In this document: positions 17,262 to 25,423 of the stretch, in pieces
Layout: each line of letters begins with the position of its first letter
Position numbering within the stretch: position 1 is the first letter of the stretch
Origin: Gordonia spumicola
GTDB lineage: Bacteria; Actinomycetota; Actinomycetes; Mycobacteriales; Mycobacteriaceae
Assembly (NCBI RefSeq): GCF_009932475.1
Contig: NZ_BJOV01000001.1
Coordinates: forward strand, 248,001 to 312,000
Direction of reading: 5' to 3'
Length of the DNA: 64,000 nucleotides
Position numbers and translations under genes: made by a program
Notes under the pieces: generated by a model
The model's input: only the letters and a program-made list of their open reading frames with translations
The model's database searches: none
Told to the model about the DNA's origin: nothing

Positions 17262-18194
17262 TCACGCGTCCTGACGGGCGGCGACGGCCGACTGGTACAG
17301 GCGTCCGGCGCGGTACGAGGACCGCACCAGCGGTCCCGACATGACGCCGAGGAAGCCGATCTCTTCGGCGCGCCTGCTCCAGTGCACGAACCTCTCCGGC
17401 TTCACCCACCGGTCAACCGGATGGTGACGCGGCGACGGACGAAGGTACTGGGTGATGGTGACGAGGTCGCAGCCGGCGTCGTGTAGATCGCGGAGGGCTT
17501 CGTCGATCTCGTCGTCGGTCTCTCCCATGCCGAGGATCAGGTTCGACTTGGTGATCAGTCCGGCGTCGCGCGCGTCGGAGATGACGCCGAGCGACCGTTC
17601 GTACGTGAACGCCGGGCGGATCTTCTTGAAGATGCGCGGCACGGTCTCGACGTTGTGGGCCAGGACGCTCGGGCGGGTCTCGAAGACCTCGTCGAGCAGG
17701 TCGGCCCGACGGTTGAAGTCGGGGATGAGCAGCTCGACGCCCGTGTCCGGGCAGGACCGACGGATCTGGCGTACGGTCTCGGCCCACAGCCAGGAGCCGC
17801 CGTCGTCGAGGTCGTCGCGGGCGACTCCGGTGACGGTGGCGTACCGGAGCCCCATCGTGGCGACCGATTCGGCGACTCGTCGGGGTTCGTCGGTGTCGAG
17901 GGCCGCGGGTCGACCGGTGTCGATGTTGCAGAAGTCGCAGCGTCGGGTGCACTGTTCGCCGCCGATGAGGAAGGTGGCCTCCCGGTCTTCCCAGCACTCG
18001 AAGATGTTGGGGCACAGGGCTTCCTGGCACACCGTGCGGAGTTGTTCGCTCCGGACGAGGTCGTTGATGGCGAGGAACTCGGGCCCGGTCTTCGCGCGTG
18101 CCCTGATCCAGTCCGGCTTCGTCTCGATCGGGGTCTGCGAGTTCCGGACTTCGAGTCGCAGCAGTTTGCGCTGGGGATCTCGTGCTGACGTCAT
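17262..18194 (-). CDS. lipA: Lipoyl synthase
   Basis: A 310-residue radical-SAM enzyme that inserts two sulfurs into octanoyl groups on lipoyl domains. The auxiliary cluster cysteines are C56, C61 and C67 (C-x4-C-x5-C). The radical-SAM triad is CTRRCDFC (C82, C86, C89). The C-terminal RSSYRAG motif holds the serine ligand of the auxiliary cluster. ATG at 18194 is chosen because AGGAGT lies 5 bases upstream; a longer frame from 18224 lacks support. No lipB is nearby. The gene diverges from the operon for a 2-oxoacid dehydrogenase complex that contains a free lipoyl protein, so it is probably a dedicated copy, like AcoS in some acetoin operons (inference). Confidence 0.93.
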   Translation of the reverse strand: MTSARDPQRKLLRLEVRNSQTPIETKPDWIRARAKTGPEFLAINDLVRSEQLRTVCQEALCPNIFECWEDREATFLIGGEQCTRRCDFCNIDTGRPAALDTDEPRRVAESVATMGLRYATVTGVARDDLDDGGSWLWAETVRQIRRSCPDTGVELLIPDFNRRADLLDEVFETRPSVLAHNVETVPRIFKKIRPAFTYERSLGVISDARDAGLITKSNLILGMGETDDEIDEALRDLHDAGCDLVTITQYLRPSPRHHPVDRWVKPERFVHWSRRAEEIGFLGVMSGPLVRSSYRAGRLYQSAVAARQDA

Positions 18195-18241
18195 GGTTAC
18201 TCCTAGGTCACATTCGACCACCACTTGTGTGATGGATTACA

Positions 18242-18257
18242 GGTATGACAACATACC
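18242..18257. promoter_or_regulatory. Perfect palindrome GGTATG-N4-CATACC between lipA and the E1 operon
   Basis: GGTATG (18242-18247), ACAA, CATACC (18252-18257) form a perfect 16-bp dyad. It lies 48 bp from the lipA start and 68 bp from the E1-alpha start. One regulator dimer here could control both divergent promoters. Candidate binders are the FadR-type GntR protein encoded just past the operon (28459) or the AcoR-like protein; neither is shown. Confidence 0.5.
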
Positions 18258-18325
18258 GGATGTCCGAACTGGTGCGGATCGATCCATCCGATGAGGGACC
18301 GATCCGCAGGAACTCAGGAGTGAAC

Positions 18326-19318
18326 ATGGCAGATGCTGTGACCCGCGAGGAGGCGCTGGAGCTGATGGCTCGCATGGTGCGGATTCGCAAATTCGAGGAG
18401 CTGGCGGCTCGCCTGCGCGCCAAGGGACTGATACCGGGCTTCCTGCACCCGTACATCGGCCAGGAAGCCGTCGCGGTCGGCGTCTGCGCCGCGCTCGGCG
18501 ACGGTGACGTCCTCACGAGCGCGCACCGCGGCCACGGTCACATCCTCGGCCGCGGCGCCGACCCGGCCAAGATGTACGCCGAGCTCTTCGCGCGAGTGAC
18601 CGGCTACAACCGCGGCAAGGGCGGCTCCCTGCACATGATCGACACCGAGCTCGGCTTCCTCGGGGCCAACGGCATCGTCGCCGGCGGCATCCCGCTGGCG
18701 ACCGGAGCCGCACTGCAGCTCAAGCGTGCGGGCGACGGCTATGTCGCCGTCACCTTCTTCGGCGACGGCGCGTCGAACGAGGGCGCGTTCCACGAGTCGA
18801 TGAACCTGGCCGCACTGTGGAAGCTGCCCGTGCTGTTCATCTGCGAGAACAACCTGTACGGCGAATTCACCCGCCAGGACAAGCACCAGCTCGTCACCGA
18901 CGTCGCCGACCGCGCGGCGAGCTACGTGATGCCCGGCGTCGTCGTCGACGGCAACGATGTGCTCGCGGTCCAGCAGGTGACCGCCGAGGCCGTCGAACTC
19001 GCACGCACCGGCGGCGGCCCGACCCTCATCGAGGCGAAGACCTACCGTCATCGGGGCCACTTCGAGGGCGACATGGCTCGCTACCGTCCGAAGGACGAGG
19101 TCGCCCACTGGATGGGTCGCGACCCGATCGACCTGTTCGCCGCGGTCCTCACCGACCGCTGGGGCGTCTCCGCGGACGAGATCGACAATCTCAAGACCGA
19201 GGTCGCCGAGGAGCTCAAACGTGCGGCGGCGTGGGCCGAGGAGCAGCCGTTCCCCGAGCCGTCCGACGCCCTCACCGACATCTACGTCAACGACTACGAA
19301 GGAGCGATGCTGCGATGA
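18326..19318 (+). CDS. Thiamine-diphosphate-dependent 2-oxoacid/acetoin dehydrogenase E1, alpha subunit
   Basis: A 330-residue E1-alpha of the AcoA/PdhA type. Catalytic features are LTSAHRGHGHILGRGADP and the ThDP-Mg motif starting GDGASNEGAFHESMNLAALW and ending in NN of ICENN. With its beta partner it decarboxylates or cleaves a 2-oxo/acetoin-type substrate and passes the acyl or aldehyde unit to lipoamide. ATG at 18326 has AGGAG 6 bases upstream. A longer in-frame ATG at 18245 overlaps the palindrome and is rejected. It is the first gene of a long co-directional operon. Similarity of order and lack of an E1 C-terminal extension favour acetoin-dehydrogenase-like enzymes, but true substrate is open. 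Confidence 0.88.
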   Translation: MADAVTREEALELMARMVRIRKFEELAARLRAKGLIPGFLHPYIGQEAVAVGVCAALGDGDVLTSAHRGHGHILGRGADPAKMYAELFARVTGYNRGKGGSLHMIDTELGFLGANGIVAGGIPLATGAALQLKRAGDGYVAVTFFGDGASNEGAFHESMNLAALWKLPVLFICENNLYGEFTRQDKHQLVTDVADRAASYVMPGVVVDGNDVLAVQQVTAEAVELARTGGGPTLIEAKTYRHRGHFEGDMARYRPKDEVAHWMGRDPIDLFAAVLTDRWGVSADEIDNLKTEVAEELKRAAAWAEEQPFPEPSDALTDIYVNDYEGAMLR

Positions 19319-20298
19319 CTCGATTCACCAATGCCGACGCAGTCCGGCAGGCCATCGCCGAAGAGATGGAACGCGACCCCAACGTCATCCTCATCGGCGA
19401 GGACGTCGGCGAGCCCGGCGGCGTCTTCGGCGTCACCAAGGGACTGTGGGACCAGTTCGGCGCCGACCAACTGTGGGACACCCCGATCTCCGAGGAGGCG
19501 ATCGTCGGCGCGGCCGTCGGCGCCGCCATGGTCGGCGCTCGCCCGATCGCCGAGATCATGTTCGGCGACTTCGTCACGCTCGCCATGGACATGATCGTCA
19601 ACCAGGCGGCCAAGCTGCACTACATGACCGGTGGCAAGCTGTCGGTCCCGATGGTCGTCCGCATGGTCACCGGCACCGCGGGCTCCACCGCGGCGCAGCA
19701 TTCGCAGAGCCTCGAGTCGTGGTTCCTGCACGTACCGGGTCTCAAGGTGGTCGCTCCCGGCACCCCCGAAGACACCAAGGGCCTGATGAAGCAGGCCATC
19801 CGCGACCCCGACCCGGTCATCTTCTTCGAGCACAAGCAGGTGTACGGAGGCCGCGGCGGCCCGGCGGGCGAGGTCGTCGAAGTCGAGCCCATCCCGTTCG
19901 GCAAGGGGCGCGTGCACCGTGAGGGCACCGACGTCACCGTCGTCTCCTACCTGAAGACGATGCACGACAGTCTCGCCGCGGCCGAAGAACTCGCCGACGA
20001 AGGCATCTCGCTCGAGGTCTGGGACCCACGCACGCTCGTTCCGTTCGACTACGACGGCCTGCGCGAGTCGATCGCCAAGACCGGACGACTCGTCATCGCC
20101 CACGAGGCCGTGCAGCGCGGCGGCATGGGCGCCGAGATCGCGGCCTGGGCCGCATCGGAATGCCACGACCTGCTCAAGGCCCCGATCCTGCGCATCGGCA
20201 ACCGCAACTCGCCGATTCCGTACGCGCCGGTCCTCGAACGCGAGGTCATCCCCGGCAAGGAGCGGATCGTCGACGAGATCCGCGCGCTCGTCCGCTGA
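19315..20298 (+). CDS. 2-oxoacid/acetoin dehydrogenase E1, beta subunit
   Basis: A 327-residue transketolase-type beta subunit. Recognisable parts are IGEDVGEPGGVFGVTKGL, the conserved TPISEEAIVGAAVGAAM, and the C-terminal transketolase domain with WDPRTLVPFDYDGL. It forms the alpha2beta2 E1 with the preceding gene. The two genes overlap by 4 bases (ATGA), which helps equal production. A 45-bp gap with AAGGAG leads to the lipoyl protein gene. Confidence 0.9.
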   Translation: MTRFTNADAVRQAIAEEMERDPNVILIGEDVGEPGGVFGVTKGLWDQFGADQLWDTPISEEAIVGAAVGAAMVGARPIAEIMFGDFVTLAMDMIVNQAAKLHYMTGGKLSVPMVVRMVTGTAGSTAAQHSQSLESWFLHVPGLKVVAPGTPEDTKGLMKQAIRDPDPVIFFEHKQVYGGRGGPAGEVVEVEPIPFGKGRVHREGTDVTVVSYLKTMHDSLAAAEELADEGISLEVWDPRTLVPFDYDGLRESIAKTGRLVIAHEAVQRGGMGAEIAAWAASECHDLLKAPILRIGNRNSPIPYAPVLEREVIPGKERIVDEIRALVR

Positions 20299-20343
20299 CC
20301 GACCGATCACCACCCGATTCAACCAACCAAGGAGCGAAACAGC

Positions 20344-20613
20344 ATGGCAACCGAATACCCGATGCCGCAGTGGGGCATCACCATGGAAGAGGGCATCATC
20401 GCCGAGTGGGCCGTCGCCGTCGGCGACGAGGTCGAGGAGGGCACCGTCCTCGGCCAAGTCGCCACCGACAAGATCGACGTCGACTTCGAGTCGCCCGCCG
20501 CGGGAGTCATCGCGGCACTGCTCGCCGCGGAAGGCGACACCGTCGCCTGCGGCACCGCGGTAGTGGTCATCGCCGACGACGCCGCCGACGCGGCCGCCTA
20601 CCAGGCATCCTGA
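20344..20613 (+). CDS. Free-standing lipoyl domain protein (split E2, swinging arm)
   Basis: An 89-residue protein that is nothing but one lipoyl/biotinyl domain. It begins MATEYPMPQWGITMEEGII, typical for E2 lipoyl domains, and carries the attachment lysine K43 in ATDKIDVDFESP. In standard E2 proteins this domain is fused to the acyltransferase core. Here a stop codon (TGA at 20611) and an 11-bp gap separate it from the catalytic gene. It should be lipoylated by the divergent LipA and act as a mobile carrier between E1, E2 core and E3. AAGGAG precedes the start by about 9 bases. Confidence 0.88.
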   Translation: MATEYPMPQWGITMEEGIIAEWAVAVGDEVEEGTVLGQVATDKIDVDFESPAAGVIAALLAAEGDTVACGTAVVVIADDAADAAAYQAS

Positions 20614-20624
20614 GACGTCGACCC

Positions 20625-21365
20625 ATGACTGAACAGACCACGCGGCTCACCCGAATCCGCGCGATCATCGCCCAGCGCATGCACGCCTCGCTGTCGACGA
20701 CCGCACAGCTCACCTCGGTGGTCGAGGTCGACGTCACCGACGTCATGGACGCGCGCCGCGCGCACGGCGCGACGTTCAAGGAGCGCCACGGCGTCTCGCT
20801 GTCGCCGTTCGCGGTGATCGCCCGCGCCGCGACCCTCGCCCTGGCCGAGCACCCGCTGCTCAATTCGGCGATCGACGTCGACGCGGGCACTCGGACGACG
20901 CACCCCGAGGTCAATCTCGGCGTCGCCGTCGACACCGAGGCCGGTCTCCTCGTGCCGAACATCAAGTCGGCGCAGGACCTCGACGTCGTCGGCCTGGCCG
21001 GTGCGATAACCGAACTGGCAGGCAAGGCCCGCGGTCGCGGTCTCAAGCCCGCCGACCTGGAGGGCGGCACGTTCACGCTCACCAACACCGGCTCGCGCGG
21101 GTCGATCCTCGACACTCCCATCCTCAACGCACCGGAGGTCGGCATCCTCGCCACCGGAGCCGTGGAGCGCCGCGTCATGGCGATCGGCGAGATCGACTCG
21201 GAGACGATCGCGGTCCGCGACTGCGCGTACTTGTGCCTGACCTACGATCACCGGCTCGTCGACGGCGCCGATGCCGCCCGCTACCTGGGAACCGTCAAGG
21301 ACATCCTGGAATCGGGTCGTCTCCTCGACGAACTCGGACTCGCCCCGGCGAAGGCGTCACTGTGA
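20625..21365 (+). CDS. E2 acyltransferase catalytic core without lipoyl or subunit-binding domain
   Basis: A 246-residue 2-oxoacid dehydrogenase acyltransferase domain. The active-site motif DHRLVDG (H209, D213, G214) and the conserved FTLTNTGSRGS are present. It begins directly at the catalytic domain (TRLTRIRAIIAQRMHAS). Neither a lipoyl domain nor the roughly 35-residue peripheral subunit-binding domain is encoded in it or in the preceding 89-residue protein. A normal E2 is about 400 residues or more. How E1 and E3 dock to the core is therefore unclear. The stop overlaps the following GTG start (GTGA). Confidence 0.87.
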   Translation: MTEQTTRLTRIRAIIAQRMHASLSTTAQLTSVVEVDVTDVMDARRAHGATFKERHGVSLSPFAVIARAATLALAEHPLLNSAIDVDAGTRTTHPEVNLGVAVDTEAGLLVPNIKSAQDLDVVGLAGAITELAGKARGRGLKPADLEGGTFTLTNTGSRGSILDTPILNAPEVGILATGAVERRVMAIGEIDSETIAVRDCAYLCLTYDHRLVDGADAARYLGTVKDILESGRLLDELGLAPAKASL

Positions 21366-21844
21366 CGTTTCGTGTCGATCACCTCGGGGTGGTGGTGACA
21401 GACCTCGACGTCGCCGTCGAGTTCTTCACCACCCGCCTGGGTGCGGAGCTGACGTTCCGCATGGAACGTTTCGTCGACGACACCGAAGCGGCCCCACGTC
21501 GCCTCGGCGCCGCAGGCGGAAGCTTCGCCCTCGCGATGCTGTCGATCGCGGGGCGACAGGTGGAACTCGTCCAATGGTGGGACGGGGACGGCTCGGGAAT
21601 CGTCGACGTCGCCGACGCCCGCCGCCCCGACCGGGTCGGCGCCGCCCACCTCGGCGTCGACGTCCCGGACGTCCCGGCCGCACTGGAGAAGCTGCGGGCC
21701 GTCGACGGCGTCACCGTCGTCGGCGAACCCGTCACCTTCGAGTCCGGGGTCACACCCGGCCTCACGAATGCCTTCGTGTGGACCGGTTTCGGTGTCCTCC
21801 TCGAACTCATGGCCTGGCCCGCCCCGTCACTCGGCCATCGGTGA
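21362..21844 (+). CDS. VOC (glyoxalase/bleomycin-resistance fold) protein
   Basis: A 160-residue vicinal-oxygen-chelate protein starting VTFRVDHLGVVVTDLDVAVEFF. Likely metal ligands are the His in DHLG, Glu in QVELVQW, His in AAHLGVDV, and the final Glu in VLLELMAW. Members are metal-dependent epimerases, lyases or dioxygenases acting on small oxygenated substrates. Its place directly after the E2 gene, with a 4-base overlap, ties it to the same pathway. The length and pattern are near methylmalonyl-CoA epimerase and glyoxalase-like proteins, but no specific function is claimed. Confidence 0.75.
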   Translation: MTFRVDHLGVVVTDLDVAVEFFTTRLGAELTFRMERFVDDTEAAPRRLGAAGGSFALAMLSIAGRQVELVQWWDGDGSGIVDVADARRPDRVGAAHLGVDVPDVPAALEKLRAVDGVTVVGEPVTFESGVTPGLTNAFVWTGFGVLLELMAWPAPSLGHR

Positions 21845-21877
21845 TCGCACCCGCGATCCGGCGATGAAAGGACTGTC

Positions 21878-23125
21878 GTGACCAACGACGACGCGCTCCT
21901 GCTCACTGGCGCACACATCTCGGGGAGCACCGATCGGCACGATGTGCTGATCATCGACGGCGTCATCAGCGACGTCGCCCCGGCCGGGAGGTTCCCGACC
22001 GACTCGCAGCGGTCGCCGCAACGCGTCGACCTGTCCGGCCACGTGCTGATGCCCGCGGCCGCCGAACCCCACGCCCACCTGGACAAGGCGTTCCTCGCCG
22101 ACCGGGCGGCCAACCTGACCGGCGACCTCGGCGGCGCCATCGAAGCGCTGATCAGCGTGTACCCGACGCTGTCCGCCGACGACGTCGCCGACCGGGCCCG
22201 CCGTGCCGTCGACATCGCCGTCGCCAGGGGCTTCACCGCCATCCGCACCCACGCCGACGTCGACCCGCTCGTCGGCGTCACCGGGGTCGGCGAACTGGTG
22301 AAGCTCGGCCGGTCGCGCAGCGACGTCGACCTGACCGTGGTCGCACTCGTGTCCGCGCCGGTCACCGGCGACGAGGGCGCGCAGCGTCGCCGTCTCCTCG
22401 ACGAGGCGATAGAAGCGGGTGCTCACGCGGTCGGCGGTGCGCCCGCCCTCGACGTCGACCCGCACGGCGCGGTCCGGATCCTCGCCGAACGGGCCGCCGA
22501 CGCCGGTCTGCCGATCGACCTGCACCTCGACGAGACGCTCGACGCGGGCAGCCGCACCCTCGAGACGTTCATGGGGGAGGTCGAGCGGTTGGGTCTCGGC
22601 GGCCGAGCCACCGCGTCGCACTGCGTCAGCCTCGGCCGACGCGACCTCGCCGAGGTCGTCGACGTCGCTCGACGTCTCGCCGACGTCGGCATCGCCGTCG
22701 TCACGCTGCCGCAGACCAACCTCGGTCTGCAGGCACGGGAGCACCCGACGCTCACACCGCGTGGACTGCCGCCGCTCCGGCCGTTGCTCGACGCCGGTGT
22801 CGCGGTCGCCGGCGGCAGCGACAACTGGCGCGACATGTTCAACCCGCTCGGTCGGATCGATCCGCTCGAGACGGCGGCCCTCCTCGTCGCCGCCGGACAC
22901 CTCCTTCCCGACGAGGCGGTCCACGCCGTGACCGGTGCGGCCCGCGACGCGATCGGCGCACCGGTCATCGACCGGGTCGAGGTCGGCGCCCCCGCCGAAC
23001 TCCTCGCCGTCCGCGCCGGATCCGTGGTCGAGGCGATCGCCTCCGGCACCGAGGCCCGCACCGTGATCCACCGCGGACGGGTGGTGGCACGCACCGACGT
23101 GACCACGCACCGCCCCACCCTCTGA
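21878..23125 (+). CDS. Amidohydrolase, cytosine-deaminase-like
   Basis: A 415-residue metal-dependent hydrolase. The first metal motif is EPHAHLDK (H65, H67). Further motifs are IRTHADVDP, HLDETLD, ASHCVSLG and the late aspartate region AGGSDNWRDMFNPLG. This order is that of the CodA/N-isopropylammelide group, which deaminate or open nitrogen heterocycles. A GTG start is used, with AAAGGA about 6 bases upstream. It lies between the oxo-acid dehydrogenase genes and an aldehyde dehydrogenase. An NCS1 permease, a family that carries pyrimidines, purines, hydantoins and allantoin, closes the operon. Together these suggest a nitrogenous ring substrate (inference). Confidence 0.8.
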   Translation: MTNDDALLLTGAHISGSTDRHDVLIIDGVISDVAPAGRFPTDSQRSPQRVDLSGHVLMPAAAEPHAHLDKAFLADRAANLTGDLGGAIEALISVYPTLSADDVADRARRAVDIAVARGFTAIRTHADVDPLVGVTGVGELVKLGRSRSDVDLTVVALVSAPVTGDEGAQRRRLLDEAIEAGAHAVGGAPALDVDPHGAVRILAERAADAGLPIDLHLDETLDAGSRTLETFMGEVERLGLGGRATASHCVSLGRRDLAEVVDVARRLADVGIAVVTLPQTNLGLQAREHPTLTPRGLPPLRPLLDAGVAVAGGSDNWRDMFNPLGRIDPLETAALLVAAGHLLPDEAVHAVTGAARDAIGAPVIDRVEVGAPAELLAVRAGSVVEAIASGTEARTVIHRGRVVARTDVTTHRPTL

Positions 23126-23156
23126 CTCATTCGAGAACACCCTCAGGAGAGACACC

Positions 23157-24638
23157 ATGACCACCGCCTTCACCCGTGGACCCTGGACCACGCTCAACCT
23201 CCCGACGGCCGACCAGACGTTCTGCGTCACCGGCAACGGCACCCTCGACAGCATCGACCCCACCACCGGCGAGGTCGTCGCGACCCTGTCGGTGTCGACG
23301 ACCAACGCCGAGGTCGACCAGGTGGTCGCCGCAGCGCATGAGGCGATGGCGTCGACGCCGTGGCGCAACGACGGCGCCCGCCGCGCCCGCGTCCTCAACC
23401 GCTACGCCCAGGGCTTGCGCGACAACGTCGACTTCCTCGCCGAACTGCTCACCCGCGAGCAGGGCAAGACCATCGGCGAAGCCCGCACCGAGGTGCTGTC
23501 CTCAGCGGAGATGGTCGAGTACTACGCGGGCGCCGCTCGGATGCTGTACGGCCGCGCGATGGCGCTCGGCGACAACGCCCACGCCGTCATTCTGCGCGAA
23601 CCGATCGGGGTCGTGGGCGTCATCACGCCCTGGAACTGGCCGCTCCTGCTGATGATCCGGGCGATCGCACCCGCCCTCGCCGCGGGCAACGCCGTCGTCG
23701 TCAAACCTGCCAGCGTGACTCCCGCGATCACCGTCGAAGGACTCGCGCCGCTGGCGGCCGACCCCGAGCTGCCTGCCGGGATCGTCTCCTGCGTCCTCGG
23801 TTCCGGCGGCATCGTCGGCGACGCCGTCGTCACCAATCCCGGCGTCGACATGATCGCTTTCACCGGCGAGTCGAGCACCGGCATCAACGTGATGAAGCGC
23901 GCCGCGGACGACCTCCGCAAGGTGTCGCTGGAACTCGGCGGCAAGTCGCCGAACATCGTCTTCGCCGACGCCGACCTGGACAAGGCGCTCGACGGCGCGC
24001 TGAACGCCGCGTTCTCCACCAGCGGCCAGATCTGCACCGCGGGCAGCCGCCTCCTCGTCGAGGACTCGATCTACGACACGTTCATGGCTCGCCTCACCGA
24101 GCGCGTCGAGGCGTTCCGCATCGGCGACCCGCTCGACCCGGCCACCACCATGGCGCCCGTCGTGTCGAAGTCGCAGCAGAAGTCGGTCACCGAGTACGCC
24201 GAGATGGGCCGCGACGCGGGCACCGTCATCGCCGAGGCCACCGTCCCCGCAGACGCTCCCGACACCTCGTGCTACGTCGCCCCCATCGTCATCGGCGACC
24301 TCGCGTCCGACTCGCCGGTCGTTCAGGAGGAGATCTTCGGACCCGTGCTCGTCGTGCAGCGATTCGCCGATGAGGCCGAGGCCGTCGAGATCGCCGAGGA
24401 CAGCGAGTTCGGTCTCGCCGCGGGAATCTGGACGAGCGATCTGAATCGCGCATGGCGCATGGGCCGGGCGGTCAGCGCAGGCTCGGTGTGGATCAACACC
24501 TACCATCACTTCTACGCCGAAGCCGAGGTCGGCGGTTTCAAGAAGTCTGGTCTGGGCCGCCAGCAGGGCGTCACCGGGATCGAGGAGTTCACCGAGACCA
24601 AGCACCTCAACTTCGACATCGCGGACACGCTGTGGTGA
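23157..24638 (+). CDS. Aldehyde dehydrogenase family protein, operon copy
   Basis: A 493-residue NAD(P)-dependent aldehyde dehydrogenase with LELGGKSPNIVFADADLD (general base) and the catalytic Cys in FSTSGQICTAGSRLLV. The cofactor stretch is TPWNWPLLLMIRAIAPALAAG. It is distinct from the copy at 13946 and is part of the E1-E3 operon. AGGAGA precedes the ATG. Its stop overlaps the GTG of the isomerase gene (GTGA). It would convert an aldehyde intermediate to an acid, such as a 2-oxo acid semialdehyde or a simple aldehyde released by the thiamine-dependent complex (inference). Confidence 0.88.
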   Translation: MTTAFTRGPWTTLNLPTADQTFCVTGNGTLDSIDPTTGEVVATLSVSTTNAEVDQVVAAAHEAMASTPWRNDGARRARVLNRYAQGLRDNVDFLAELLTREQGKTIGEARTEVLSSAEMVEYYAGAARMLYGRAMALGDNAHAVILREPIGVVGVITPWNWPLLLMIRAIAPALAAGNAVVVKPASVTPAITVEGLAPLAADPELPAGIVSCVLGSGGIVGDAVVTNPGVDMIAFTGESSTGINVMKRAADDLRKVSLELGGKSPNIVFADADLDKALDGALNAAFSTSGQICTAGSRLLVEDSIYDTFMARLTERVEAFRIGDPLDPATTMAPVVSKSQQKSVTEYAEMGRDAGTVIAEATVPADAPDTSCYVAPIVIGDLASDSPVVQEEIFGPVLVVQRFADEAEAVEIAEDSEFGLAAGIWTSDLNRAWRMGRAVSAGSVWINTYHHFYAEAEVGGFKKSGLGRQQGVTGIEEFTETKHLNFDIADTLW

Positions 24639-25423
24639 CCCGCGCCATCTCGATCGAGCTGATCTGGCGCGATCGACCGTTCCCCGAGCGTGCCGTCGCC
24701 GCCGCACGGGCAGGCTTCGACCTCGTCGACCTCTGGGACCGCCGGACCAGCGACCTCCCGGAACTCGCCGAGGCGTGTGCGGACAACGGCATCGGCATCA
24801 ACGGCTTCTTCGGCAACCGGGACAACGGTCTCGCCGACCCGGACGGCGGCTCCGCCGCTCTCGACGAGATCGCCCGCAACCTGGAGGCCGCTCACGAGGT
24901 CGGCGCCCGTCAGCTGCACGTGTTCTCCAACGCCATCCTCCCCGGCGGAATCGTCAAAGCGGTCCCCGCGCCGCGCGTCACCGCGTGGGGCACGGCCGTG
25001 GAGAACCTGTCCAAGGCGGCCGACATGGCGCGTGAGGCCGGTGTCCAGCTGATGCTGGAGCATCTGAACTCGGTGTACCTGCCCGGATACCTGTGGAGCG
25101 ACGCGGGGGCGGTCGCGGCCGTCGCGCGGGAGGTCGGCCGTGCCGAGGTGCGCGGCGTCTTCGACACCTATCATCAGCAGCTCACCGCGGGTCGTCTCGT
25201 CGACACCCTGATCGCAGGGTGGGACCAGTGGGGCCGTATCGACATCGCGGGCGTCCCCGGACGGTGCGAGCCGGGCAAGGGCGAGATCGACTTCCGCTAC
25301 CTGCAGTCGGTCATCACCGAACGCGGATGGGACGGTCCGATGACCTTCGAGATCACCCCCTCCGGCGACCCCGATGACGCGATGACGCTCATCGACGACA
25401 TCTTCCCCAAGGACCGACCATGA
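24635..25423 (+). CDS. TIM-barrel sugar isomerase/epimerase, hydroxypyruvate-isomerase-like
   Basis: A 262-residue xylose-isomerase-like TIM-barrel protein. Candidate metal ligands are the Glu in LMLEHLNS, Asp-His in FDTYHQ, and Glu in MTFEITPSG. The pattern PGRCEPGKGEIDFRYL, which follows a metal-binding Asp, is typical of hydroxypyruvate isomerase (Hyi)-like members. The probable chemistry is isomerisation between a hydroxy-aldehyde and a 2-keto compound. GTG start at 24635 overlaps the ALDH stop, and its own stop overlaps the E3 ATG by 4 bases. It is thus strictly co-translated within the pathway operon. Confidence 0.8.
   Translation: MTRAISIELIWRDRPFPERAVAAARAGFDLVDLWDRRTSDLPELAEACADNGIGINGFFGNRDNGLADPDGGSAALDEIARNLEAAHEVGARQLHVFSNAILPGGIVKAVPAPRVTAWGTAVENLSKAADMAREAGVQLMLEHLNSVYLPGYLWSDAGAVAAVAREVGRAEVRGVFDTYHQQLTAGRLVDTLIAGWDQWGRIDIAGVPGRCEPGKGEIDFRYLQSVITERGWDGPMTFEITPSGDPDDAMTLIDDIFPKDRP

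Noticed and set aside
18284-18289. A further CCATCC ahead of the E1-alpha gene
   Set aside because: No CGAAT follows at 16-17 bases, so it is not a SigK-type promoter.
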